NCBI GenBank assembly: GCA_964496725.1
Contig: CAZCAS010000013.1
Location: 1-17,365, forward strand
Source of the DNA: JAZGHN01 sp964496725
GTDB lineage: Bacteria; Chloroflexota; Dehalococcoidia; Dehalococcoidales; E44-bin46
Reading direction: 5' to 3'
DNA: 17,365 nt
Shown: piece by piece, positions 6,991 through 12,852 of the stretch
Layout: the number at the start of each line of letters is the position of its first letter
Numbering within the stretch: the stretch's first letter is position 1
The notes under the pieces: model-generated
What the model saw: only the letters and a program-made list of their open reading frames with translations
The model's database searches: none
What the model was told of the DNA's origin: nothing
Program-made: the position numbers and the translations under genes

Positions 6991-7743
6991 ATGCTGGAGA
7001 TTAAACAATTGACCGTAGCCGTAGGGGATAAGGAAATCCTCCACGATGTAAATCTTAATATCGAAACCGGCGAGACACATGTTCTCTTCGGCCCCAATGG
7101 CAGTGGCAAGACCACCCTCCTCATGACGATAATGGGCTTCCCTAAGTATCAGGTAACCAGGGGCAAAATCATCTTCAACGGCAAGGATATAACTCACTTG
7201 TCCCTGGATAAAAGAGCCCGCTTGGGGATAGGGCTGTCTTTCCAGCGCCCCCCGGTAGTTCGAGGAGTAAAAACACGGGATATGGTCGCCGCCTGCCTCG
7301 GGAGCCATGCGGATGAGGCAGGTATCGACCAGATAGCAGCAAAAGCCGAGCTGGTCGATTTTCTGGATAGGGAGATAAATTATGGGTTCTCGGGGGGTGA
7401 GATAAAGCGCTCCGAGCTAATGCAGCTGCTGGCTCAAAGACCACAGCTCACTCTGCTGGACGAGCCTGAATCCGGTGTCGACCTGGAAAACATAGCCTTG
7501 ATAGGTGAATTGATAAACGACCTGCTGGAGAAGGACCAATCCATACAGGCCCGCAAATCCATGGGGCTTATCATCACCCATACCGGCAATATCTTGAACT
7601 ATGTCAATGCCCGCACTGGATATGTCATGCTGGATGGCAACATAGGCTGCCAGGGAGACCCCCACGAAATCCTGGCGGAGATTAAGGAGAAAGGCTACGA
7701 GGAATGTATCAGATGCGCTCTGAGGGATGTGCAATATGGCTAA
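6991..7743 (+). CDS. sufC: SufC, Fe-S cluster assembly ATPase
   Basis: A 250-aa ABC-type ATPase of the SUF system. Walker A is GPNGSGKTT (34-42), the Q-loop is Q85, the signature is FSGGEIKRSE (133-142), Walker B is LTLLDEPESGVD (153-164) and the H-loop is H197. The ExKRxE signature region and the ESGVD after Walker B mark SufC among ABC ATPases. The C-terminus has a Cys pair in YEECIRC (C239, C242). The ATG has a GGAGG site 8 nt upstream. The stop overlaps the start of the sufB-like gene by 8 nt, so the two are translationally coupled. It should form a complex with the SufB-like protein and drive scaffold opening by ATP hydrolysis. Confidence 0.95.
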   Translation: MLEIKQLTVAVGDKEILHDVNLNIETGETHVLFGPNGSGKTTLLMTIMGFPKYQVTRGKIIFNGKDITHLSLDKRARLGIGLSFQRPPVVRGVKTRDMVAACLGSHADEAGIDQIAAKAELVDFLDREINYGFSGGEIKRSELMQLLAQRPQLTLLDEPESGVDLENIALIGELINDLLEKDQSIQARKSMGLIITHTGNILNYVNARTGYVMLDGNIGCQGDPHEILAEIKEKGYEECIRCALRDVQYG

Positions 7744-8971
7744 AGTGACATCACCCCAAAACCACAAAGATAAAGCCAGAGCAGCAGCAGCTAAACCAGC
7801 AGCCATTGGCGAGGATATAGACCTGAACGCCTACGCTAGCTCAGCAGAGGAACGAGCGTACCAGGACGACCCTTCACAACTTCCAGCCGAAGCCAAAGAA
7901 CAGATGCTGGAAGCAGGAATCATACTAGATGACCCCAGACAGAGGTCGGGGACCTTTATCCAGACAGACAACACACCAATCCACAGTTCCAGCCAGCAAG
8001 AAGGCATAGAGATAATGGCAGTCAGCCAGGCTCTGGAAAAGTACGACTGGATGTCGGACTACTGGTGGCAGGCAGTAGCTATAGACACCGATAAGTACAC
8101 CGCCAATGTAGAGCTGAGCCAGCATAATGGCTACTTCATCAGAGCACTGCCCGGCTATAAAACCATTTACCCCGTTCAAGCCTGCCTCTATCTGGCAAAA
8201 GCACAACTGGCCCAGAAAGTACACAATGTCATCATTGCTGAAGAGGATTCGGAACTACATATCATCACCGGATGCACCACCGCTTCCAAAGAGGACCCTG
8301 GACTGCACATGGGCGTGTCCGAGTTCTACATAAAGAGAGGCGCCAAGGTTACCTTTACCATGATACACAACTGGAACCCCGAGATAGCAGTCCGTCCCCG
8401 CACCGCTGCCATCATAGAAGAAAACGGCTTATTCCTCAGCAACTATGTACTCATGAAGCCGGTTCGCTCACTCCAAATGTACCCCGTAGCCAGATGCGTA
8501 GGCGAAAACGCTACGGTCAGGTACAACAGTATTCTGGTGGCAACCCCAGGGTCATCAATAGACGTCGGAGGCAAGGCAATCCTTGATGCTAAGAAGGCAA
8601 AGACAGAAATAGTATCACGAGCTATCACCACCGGCGGCAATATTTTTGCCCGAGGCTATATAGAAGGCAATGCCCCTGAGGTTAAAGGTCACCTGGAATG
8701 TCGAGGGCTAATCCTTCAGGGAAAAGGTATGATTCACGCCATACCTGAGCTGAAAGGCACGCTGGAGGGCATCGACCTGTCTCATGAAGCAGCAGTGGGC
8801 AAGATTGCTGAGGAAGAGGTGGAATACCTGATGGCTCGAGGACTAAGCCGGGCCGAGGCTACAGCCACTATAGTCCGGGGTTTCCTCAGGGTGGACATTG
8901 AGGGGCTACCATCGCTACTCAGCGCTGAATTACAGCGGGCGATAGAAGCCAGCGAAAAAGACTTAATGTAA
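7736..8971 (+). CDS. sufB: SufB/SufD-family Fe-S scaffold protein
   Basis: A 411-aa SufB/D core protein with a right-handed beta-helix middle region and a helical C-terminus. Family landmarks are ECRGLIL (C322, which by position matches the conserved SufB scaffold cysteine) and DLSHEAAVGKIAEEEVEYLMARGLSRAEA (from 347, H350 in the SufB/D histidine position), then IVRGFLRVDIEGLP. It is shorter than classic SufB. It overlaps sufC by 8 nt; an ATG at 7727 is also in frame, but the GAGGG at 7722-7726 is correctly spaced only for 7736. No sufS, sufU/sufE or second sufB/D lies beside it. This fits a two-component SufC-SufB machine (the SUF-like minimal system) in which one protein forms a homodimeric scaffold. 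Confidence 0.9.
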   Translation: MAKVTSPQNHKDKARAAAAKPAAIGEDIDLNAYASSAEERAYQDDPSQLPAEAKEQMLEAGIILDDPRQRSGTFIQTDNTPIHSSSQQEGIEIMAVSQALEKYDWMSDYWWQAVAIDTDKYTANVELSQHNGYFIRALPGYKTIYPVQACLYLAKAQLAQKVHNVIIAEEDSELHIITGCTTASKEDPGLHMGVSEFYIKRGAKVTFTMIHNWNPEIAVRPRTAAIIEENGLFLSNYVLMKPVRSLQMYPVARCVGENATVRYNSILVATPGSSIDVGGKAILDAKKAKTEIVSRAITTGGNIFARGYIEGNAPEVKGHLECRGLILQGKGMIHAIPELKGTLEGIDLSHEAAVGKIAEEEVEYLMARGLSRAEATATIVRGFLRVDIEGLPSLLSAELQRAIEASEKDLM

Positions 8972-8981
8972 GTCCAAACTC

Positions 8982-8994
8982 GGGCCTGCGGCCC
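8982..8994 (+). terminator. Possible weak terminator after sufB
   Basis: GGGCC-TGC-GGCCC starts 10 nt after the sufB stop codon. The stem is GC-rich but only 5 bp and no T-run follows, so termination here would be inefficient or factor-dependent. Confidence 0.3.
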
Positions 8995-9012
8995 CAGAAA
9001 CTTATGCTGGCT

Positions 9013-9041
9013 TTGCAAATATAATTTCTTTAGTGTATAAT
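9013..9041 (+). promoter_or_regulatory. Promoter of the zinc-ribbon/rpsU/RRM cluster
   Basis: TTGCAA (9013-9018), 17 bp, then a perfect TATAAT (9036-9041). The transcript would carry a long leader of about 107 nt before the ATG at 9155. Confidence 0.65.
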
Positions 9042-9109
9042 ATCCACGGTGGTTTCAGCTTAGGTGATTATATACTTAGTTAAGTTACTTCAAGTTTACG
9101 CAACTGGTA

Positions 9110-9152
9110 GATGACCTACTCAAACCAACTAATTAAAAGAGAGGAGGTCATC
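9110..9152 (+). promoter_or_regulatory. Leader hairpin that sequesters the Shine-Dalgarno sequence
   Basis: The arm GATGACCTACTC (9110-9121) pairs with GAGGAGGTCATC (9141-9152) at 11 of 12 positions, the exception being A9118 opposite G9144; the loop is 19 nt and A-rich. The 3' arm contains the GAGGAGGT ribosome site of the gene starting at 9155. An alternative small hairpin, GTAG (9107-9110) with CTAC (9116-9119), would use up the 5' arm and free the site. Confidence 0.6.
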
Positions 9153-9154
9153 CT

Positions 9155-9460
9155 ATGAGTTTCCAAGAGAAGTCGATTGAGTGTTCCGACTGCGGAGCTA
9201 CTTTCACCTTCAGCGTCGAGGAGCAAGAGTTTTTCGCCTCTAAAGGCTATACCAACGATCCCAAGCGCTGTCCCTCATGCCGTGAAGCCAGGAAGGCAGA
9301 ACGTTACGGAAACAGTGGCTACAACTCAAAGTCTCGACGCCAAATGTTCCCCGTAGTATGCGCCCAGTGTGGCAAAGACACGGAAGTACCATTTGAGCCT
9401 CGCGATGGCAGCCCGGTCTATTGCAGAGACTGCTACAATACAGTCAGACTCAATAGATAA
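9155..9460 (+). CDS. Double zinc-ribbon protein (CxxC-x17-CxxC type)
   Basis: A 101-aa protein with four CxxC knuckles: C10/C13 with C39/C42, and C69/C72 with C90/C93, giving two four-cysteine zinc sites. The first half (IECSDCGATFTFSVEEQEFFASKGYTNDPKRCPSCREARK) matches a widespread probable zinc-ribbon family; the second has exactly 17 residues between its CxxC pairs. A basic linker (RRQM) separates them. Such proteins are thought to bind nucleic acid or ribosomes, but function is not established. The ribosome site GAGGAGG lies inside a predicted leader stem. Its neighbours rpsU and an RRM protein suggest a translation or RNA-related role. Confidence 0.85.
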   Translation: MSFQEKSIECSDCGATFTFSVEEQEFFASKGYTNDPKRCPSCREARKAERYGNSGYNSKSRRQMFPVVCAQCGKDTEVPFEPRDGSPVYCRDCYNTVRLNR

Positions 9461-9474
9461 TAGCGGCTTAATTT

Positions 9475-9519
9475 CTAGAGTATGCATAGGCTGGAATATC
9501 TGGCCTATGCATGCTCTGG
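9475..9519 (+). ncRNA. Unbroken 21-bp hairpin between the zinc-ribbon gene and rpsU
   Basis: Positions 9475-9495 pair with 9499-9519 at every one of 21 positions, four of them G-U wobbles (9476/9518, 9481/9513, 9492/9502, 9493/9501). The loop is AUA. No T-run follows, so it is not an ordinary terminator. Possible roles are an RNase III processing site, an mRNA stabiliser, an S21 feedback site or a remnant of a small palindromic element. Confidence 0.6.
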
Positions 9520-9539
9520 CTAGAATACAGTGGTGTGTT

Positions 9540-9728
9540 ATGTCGTTAGGAGTTTCAATACGTAAAGGTGAATCCCAGGATTCACTGTTGCGGCGCTTTC
9601 AAAGGATGGTGCAGATGAGCGGAATCCTTCGCGAAGCAAAGGACCATCGCCATTTTCTATCCAAGGGAGAAACGGCGCGTCTCAAAGCAAAAAGGAACGC
9701 AAGAAGAAGGCGGCGCAGTTACAAGTAA
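9540..9728 (+). CDS. rpsU: 30S ribosomal protein S21
   Basis: A 62-aa S21 with the family pattern VSIRKGESQDSLLRRFQRMVQMSGILREAKDHRHFLSKGE followed by a very basic tail (KAKRNARRRRRSYK). S21 sits near the anti-Shine-Dalgarno end of 16S rRNA and aids initiation. The frame is open from 9369, but that upstream stretch overlaps the zinc-ribbon gene and the 21-bp hairpin and is not S21-like. The ATG at 9540 is the only start giving a normal S21. Its ribosome site is weak (GTGGTG), so translation may depend on the hairpin or on coupling. It lies 79 nt after the zinc-ribbon gene and 40 nt before the RRM gene. Confidence 0.93.
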   Translation: MSLGVSIRKGESQDSLLRRFQRMVQMSGILREAKDHRHFLSKGETARLKAKRNARRRRRSYK

Positions 9729-9768
9729 CTGGCCAGGCATAGCATAACCTAGTGAAAGGAGCACCAAT

Positions 9769-10086
9769 ATGAAAATCTATGTGGGTAATCTATCCTACGA
9801 CGTCACCGAGGAGGAACTGCGCCAAGAATTCCAGACTTTTGGAGAGGTCGAATCTGTAGCTGTCATAACGGACAAATATAGCGGGCGGCCGAAGGGATTC
9901 GCGTTTGTTGAAATGCCAACAGTGTCTGAAGCGCAAGCAGCAATTTCTGAGCTAAACGGAAAAATCTTAAAGGAACGGACACTGAATGTTAATGCGGCTC
10001 GACCTCGCTCCGACGACAGGGGTAAAGGGTCGTATGGCAGCAGAGGACATGGTGGGTTTGGTGGAGGAAAACGCAGAAGATATTGA
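9769..10086 (+). CDS. RRM-domain RNA-binding protein with Gly/Arg tail
   Basis: A 105-aa single-RRM protein. RNP2 is IYVGNL (3-8) and RNP1 is KGFAFVEM (42-49), with the normal fold order between and after. The C-terminal tail from about residue 80 is Gly/Arg/Ser rich (RGKGSYGSRGHGGFGGGKRRRY). This is the architecture of bacterial glycine-rich RNA-binding proteins such as cyanobacterial Rbp, several of which are cold-induced and lie beside rpsU. The start has a clear AAAGGAG site (9755-9761). Its position right after rpsU repeats that known association. It probably binds single-stranded mRNA; targets are unknown. Confidence 0.93.
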   Translation: MKIYVGNLSYDVTEEELRQEFQTFGEVESVAVITDKYSGRPKGFAFVEMPTVSEAQAAISELNGKILKERTLNVNAARPRSDDRGKGSYGSRGHGGFGGGKRRRY

Positions 10087-10111
10087 AGCGCCAGATACAG
10101 CAGTAAGCCAG

Positions 10112-10129
10112 AGGTTTTAATTTAAACCT
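10112..10129 (+). terminator. Weak hairpin after the RRM gene
   Basis: AGGTTT (10112-10117) and AAACCT (10124-10129) enclose TAATTT, 25 nt after the RRM stop. The stem is AT-rich and no T-run follows, so terminator function is uncertain. Confidence 0.3.
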
Positions 10130-10170
10130 TAATCACCGGAGTAATCCTTTCTATTATCACCCTTTCCGCT

Positions 10171-10200
10171 TCGAGGTTCTCATCCGTGTGAAAACCTCGA
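10171..10200 (+). terminator. Second hairpin after the RRM gene
   Basis: TCGAGGTT (10171-10178) pairs with AACCTCGA (10193-10200) over 8 bp, with partial pairing inside the loop. No T-tract follows. It may end or protect the 3' end of the cluster's mRNA. Confidence 0.35.
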
Positions 10201-10256
10201 TTATCTGTCACAGAAGTAGTTAATTAAAATCGATACCCCATTTCCCTGCCCTGAGT

Positions 10257-10284
10257 TTGCACCATGCTTATTATGCTGTACAAT
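10257..10284 (+). promoter_or_regulatory. Promoter of the nuclease-GNAT operon
   Basis: TTGCAC (10257-10262), 16 bp, then TACAAT (10279-10284). The leader to the ATG at 10315 would be only about 25 nt. Confidence 0.5.
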
Positions 10285-10314
10285 AGTACCGGAAACCTTT
10301 AGCACAGGTATGGA

Positions 10315-11079
10315 ATGTTAAGGTTATCGCCATATGCCATCGGAATCTATCAGCAATGCCCGCGCAGGTATAAATACCACTATATTGATGGTTTAATCCG
10401 CCAATACAGAAAGCCCTGGCCCTGGCTTACAATGGGACAGAATGTCCACGATACATTAGCCGATTTTCTGGGCATCATTCCTGTAGAGAAGAGAAGCCCA
10501 GAGACAATAGTGGATTTACTCCGCAAGAAATGGGAGGAAAACCGAGAGGGATTTGCCGACACCGTAGAGGAAGAGCAGTGGAAGGAAAAAGCTCTGACCC
10601 AACTTCGGCAGTTTGTAAATGCACAAAGAATTGATATCCAACCGTTAATGCTGGAAAGGTTTCATGAGGCTCCTGTTGCCGATAACTTAATCCTGAACGG
10701 AAGGATAGACCGCATTGACCTGGTGGGTGATGGCAGTATTCACGTCATCGATTACAAGACAGGCAATATGCTTGGGGAGGCAGACAGCTTTCAACTTTTT
10801 GTATATGTGCTAATCCTCTCAAGAACACTAAGCTATCCGGTGTCAAAGGCTTCATATCTATATCTAGCCAACAATAAGTGGTACCACTTCCCTATCACCG
10901 CGGATGACATCGAAAACGCACGAGACAAGGTTCTAGAGATAGCCACGCAAATTAAACAAGAGCAGACGTATCCTGAGGCAACCAGCAAATTGTGTCAATT
11001 CTGCGACTTTCTCGAAATATGCGACAAAGGAAAAGAATGCCAACCTGCCACCACAGATGCTCAGTCAGCTGATTCATGA
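10315..11079 (+). CDS. PD-(D/E)XK nuclease, RecB/Cas4-like with Fe-S cysteines
   Basis: A 254-aa protein of the RecB-type nuclease superfamily. It shows the N-terminal cysteine in YQQCPRRYKYHYIDGL (C15), GQNVHDTL (H45), the acidic GRIDRID (D132, D135), the catalytic VIDYKTG (D146, K148), QLFVY (Q160, Y164) and a C-terminal CQFCDFLEIC (C227, C230, C236). C15 plus the three late cysteines is the 4Fe-4S arrangement of AddB and Cas4. There is no helicase domain and no cas gene nearby, so it is a stand-alone nuclease, probably acting on DNA ends in repair; that role is inferred. The start is an ATG with a weak AGG site. It overlaps the GNAT gene by ATGA. Confidence 0.88.
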   Translation: MLRLSPYAIGIYQQCPRRYKYHYIDGLIRQYRKPWPWLTMGQNVHDTLADFLGIIPVEKRSPETIVDLLRKKWEENREGFADTVEEEQWKEKALTQLRQFVNAQRIDIQPLMLERFHEAPVADNLILNGRIDRIDLVGDGSIHVIDYKTGNMLGEADSFQLFVYVLILSRTLSYPVSKASYLYLANNKWYHFPITADDIENARDKVLEIATQIKQEQTYPEATSKLCQFCDFLEICDKGKECQPATTDAQSADS

Positions 11080-11693
11080 CAGAAAACGCTGTAGAACAGC
11101 TAAGAGATGCGGATAAACCAGAACTACTTGAGTTGTTAACTCAAGCTTTTCAAGAGCATCCCCTGATTCCAGCACTTGGCGTTAAACCAGAGGCAACAAG
11201 ACCTGTGATGAAAGCTTTTCTTGATTGCTTCGGAGGAACCAGTGAATCGCTACTATACGGGATTCACCAAGATAACAAACTTGTTTGTGCTTCGCTTTCC
11301 TTAGATTCAGCAATAGAGCCATCACCACCAGCATTGACGAGACTTATCTTTTCTCTACACCAGATTTTAGGGCAGCGCGTTGTCAAAGAGTTTGCATTAG
11401 TCGTTAAAGAAGAACCAAAGTATGAAGACCATTATCTTGAACTGGTTATACTAGGCACATTGCCTGCCTACCAAAAGCAAGGATTAGGGCGCAAAATGCT
11501 ACATTTTCTCTATGATGAGGCAAGAGGGCGAGATTATAAAGGGTTAACGCTTGTTGCTGATTGTAATTCCCACGCCTTTCAACTATACGTAAGAGAGGAA
11601 TTCATCGTGGATAAAGAACTTACCATTGAAGGGACAACCCTGTGCTGGATGAGAAAGGTTACCTCACCGACGGGTGATGTCTTAAAGAAATAG
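11076..11693 (+). CDS. GNAT-family N-acetyltransferase
   Basis: A 205-aa acetyltransferase. The acetyl-CoA binding motif A is LVILGTLPAYQKQGLGRKML (about 127-146) with the QxxGxG core, followed by GLTLVADCNSHAFQLYVREEFIV, the usual motif B region. The N-terminus begins VEQLRDADKPELLELLTQAF, typical of GNAT proteins. Its start ATG overlaps the nuclease stop in an ATGA, so translation is coupled to it. The substrate cannot be inferred. It resembles GNATs that act on small molecules or peptides. No toxin-antitoxin arrangement is visible. Confidence 0.87.
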   Translation: MTENAVEQLRDADKPELLELLTQAFQEHPLIPALGVKPEATRPVMKAFLDCFGGTSESLLYGIHQDNKLVCASLSLDSAIEPSPPALTRLIFSLHQILGQRVVKEFALVVKEEPKYEDHYLELVILGTLPAYQKQGLGRKMLHFLYDEARGRDYKGLTLVADCNSHAFQLYVREEFIVDKELTIEGTTLCWMRKVTSPTGDVLKK

Positions 11694-11719
11694 CCCCACG
11701 AAAATGCGCCATCCGAGTA

Positions 11720-11749
11720 TTGCTTAGGTTTCACCCCATGCTGTATAAT
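11720..11749 (+). promoter_or_regulatory. Putative promoter of the DUF5658-like gene
   Basis: TTGCTT (11720-11725), 18 bp, then TATAAT (11744-11749). The ATGCTGTA preceding the -10 is shared with the nuclease promoter. Confidence 0.5.
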
Positions 11750-11792
11750 TAGCACAGTTTAGTCAGCTCTATTTTTAGCTATGGGCGGGAAA

Positions 11793-12134
11793 ATGAACCA
11801 AGCCGCAACCCTCAGGGAAGATTTCGCAGGAATCTACCAGATGAGGCTCCTTTTAGGAGCATTAGCCGCCCTTATAATCTCGGATGGGCTGATAACCAAT
11901 TTCCTCGTGCTAAACCGATTTGCCACAGAGTGGAACCCTTTGTTAACGACATGGGCAGGCAAGGAAGCATTCTTGTTCATAAAGGTCATAGGAGCATTAC
12001 TGGCAGCATTTCTTCTGTGGAGCATATACAAGCGTCAATCCAAACTGGCATTCAGGACCACGCTACTCTTCGTGCTATCATACACAATCATTATTTTCTG
12101 GAACCTGTCCGCATTCTTTGTTAGCCAGGTGTGA
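11793..12134 (+). CDS. Small DUF5658-like membrane protein
   Basis: A 113-aa membrane protein with three predicted spans at about 18-40, 59-78 and 88-110. An aspartate in the first span (ISDGLITNFLVL, D31), an ExNP in the first loop (ATEWNPLL, E46-P49) and a lysine in the second span (FIKVIGALL, K64) match the pattern I recall for DUF5658. Function is unknown for the family. An ATG at 11781 is also in frame; I prefer 11793 because the GGGCGG at 11783-11788 can serve it, but the choice is not firm. It has its own promoter and no obvious partner gene. Confidence 0.7.
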   Translation: MNQAATLREDFAGIYQMRLLLGALAALIISDGLITNFLVLNRFATEWNPLLTTWAGKEAFLFIKVIGALLAAFLLWSIYKRQSKLAFRTTLLFVLSYTIIIFWNLSAFFVSQV

Positions 12135-12430
12135 GCATCCCCTATCAGCATATTCCACACAATAAAAGACAAGCCTCTGACTATTTCTGATAGACAGTGC
12201 GTATTTAAAGAATCGCCCGGAGTACTAAGTCGGTTAAAAAGCTGGATTATGATAGTGAGACTAAATATGCTGGACTGGCCGGGTCTGGCTCTGGATGCGG
12301 CTAATAAATAGCAGAAAGGGGCTTACTGTTCAAAGATTGCCGGGGGATGGTTCCTTAGGTATGAATAACCGCTAACGTCAACCGATAGACCACCGGGATG
12401 TGGGAGAAATTAAAGTGAACGAGGTTCTCG
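12135..12430. other. Gene-free stretch before the first CxxC gene
   Basis: I see no convincing ORF on either strand. It holds one half of a 15-bp inverted repeat (12356-12370) and the probable terminator of the convergent gene. Parts are G/C-rich (GCCGGG, CCGGGGG, CCACCGGG) and could fold, but I do not recognise an RNA family. Confidence 0.45.
12356..12370 (+). repeat. 15-bp inverted repeat, left copy
   Basis: TAGGTATGAATAACC here is exactly complementary to 12675-12689. The two copies flank the small CxxC gene and its leader. Confidence 0.7.
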
Positions 12431-12432
12431 TT
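12418..12432 (-). terminator. Probable terminator of the 12431-12649 gene
   Basis: On the minus strand AACGAG-AAC-CTCGTT begins inside the stop codon and is followed by CACTTTAATTT. The stem is 6 bp with a 3-nt loop; the U-tract is interrupted. Confidence 0.4.
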
Positions 12433-12649
12433 AGTAAGCAGCGGCAACATCTAATTCTGGATAGCGCCGCATAGTGCCATTATGCTTTCTCAAGTCGACA
12501 ATGGCCAGTAATAACTCCGGTAACCTCTCCTCCAATCTCAGCTTGATTGAGCACTCGTCACACACGCCGTGGAAGACCCCGCCATTATGATTGTCATAGC
12601 CATATTTCTCGCCCATGTCCTTATTGCAGAAATAACATACTCTCTTCAT
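12431..12649 (-). CDS. Small CxxC zinc-binding-type protein, paralogue A
   Basis: A 72-aa protein beginning MKRVCYFCNKDMGEKYGY. Cysteines C5/C8 and C30/C33 with H27 form a likely single zinc site (GVFHGVCDECS), followed by an amphipathic helix (LRLEERLPELLLAIVDLRKH). A close paralogue lies at 15687-15863. The last dozen residues are extra relative to the paralogue. Function is unknown; the layout resembles small adaptor or regulatory zinc proteins. The start has a strong AGGAGG site (12661-12656). The promoter upstream carries a palindrome in its spacer that is also found at the paralogue. Confidence 0.8.
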   Translation of the reverse strand: MKRVCYFCNKDMGEKYGYDNHNGGVFHGVCDECSIKLRLEERLPELLLAIVDLRKHNGTMRRYPELDVAAAY

Positions 12650-12674
12650 TTCTCTCCTCCTCGCTCCCTATTCA

Positions 12675-12689
12675 GGTTATTCATACCTA
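12675..12689 (-). repeat. 15-bp inverted repeat, right copy
   Basis: Complement of 12356-12370. It lies at the predicted 5' end of paralogue A's mRNA, just downstream of the -10 element. Confidence 0.7.
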
Positions 12690-12694
12690 TCTTA

Positions 12695-12723
12695 ATTATT
12701 ATTCGCCAAATGGCATACTTCAA
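12695..12723 (-). promoter_or_regulatory. Promoter A with spacer palindrome (CxxC paralogue A)
   Basis: On the minus strand TTGAAG (12723-12718), 17 bp, then AATAAT (12700-12695). The spacer contains GCCATTTGGC (12714-12705), a 10-bp palindrome of form GCCAnnTGGC. Both hexamers, the spacing and the palindrome position are the same at 15923-15951. A regulator bound here would sit between -35 and -10. Confidence 0.65.
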
Positions 12724-12772
12724 TAGGATGTAAGTACCAGCAACCATAGGTATTTCGTACATATGCTTAGTG

Positions 12773-12778
12773 TATAAT
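12773..12778 (+). promoter_or_regulatory. -10 element of the alpha/beta hydrolase gene
   Basis: A perfect TATAAT preceded by CTTAGTG, the same context as the zinc-ribbon promoter at 9036. The -35 region is weak. Confidence 0.4.
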
Positions 12779-12823
12779 GAACAATACCAGTACCATATAA
12801 CCAAGGGGACAATATGCCAGCCA

Positions 12824-12837
12824 CCGTTACCTAACGG
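12824..12837. promoter_or_regulatory. Inverted repeat next to the hydrolase ribosome site
   Basis: CCGTTA-CC-TAACGG is a perfect 6-bp inverted repeat ending 1-2 nt before the AAGGAG ribosome site (12839-12844). It could be an operator or a leader hairpin that affects ribosome access. Confidence 0.45.
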
Positions 12838-12852
12838 AAAGGAGAGGCCAGG

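Noticed and set aside
7727..7735. Earlier ATG for the sufB-like gene
   Set aside because: The GAGGG ribosome site abuts this ATG and is correctly spaced only for the ATG at 7736.
9369..9539. N-terminal extension of S21
   Set aside because: Overlaps the zinc-ribbon gene and the 21-bp hairpin, and is unlike S21, which starts at 9540.
10315..11079. Cas4 and a CRISPR locus
   Set aside because: The protein has Cas4-like motifs, but no repeat-spacer array or cas gene is present in the window.
12135..12430. Riboswitch or known structured RNA
   Set aside because: Some G/C-rich complementary pieces, but no recognised consensus, and the next plus-strand gene is far away.
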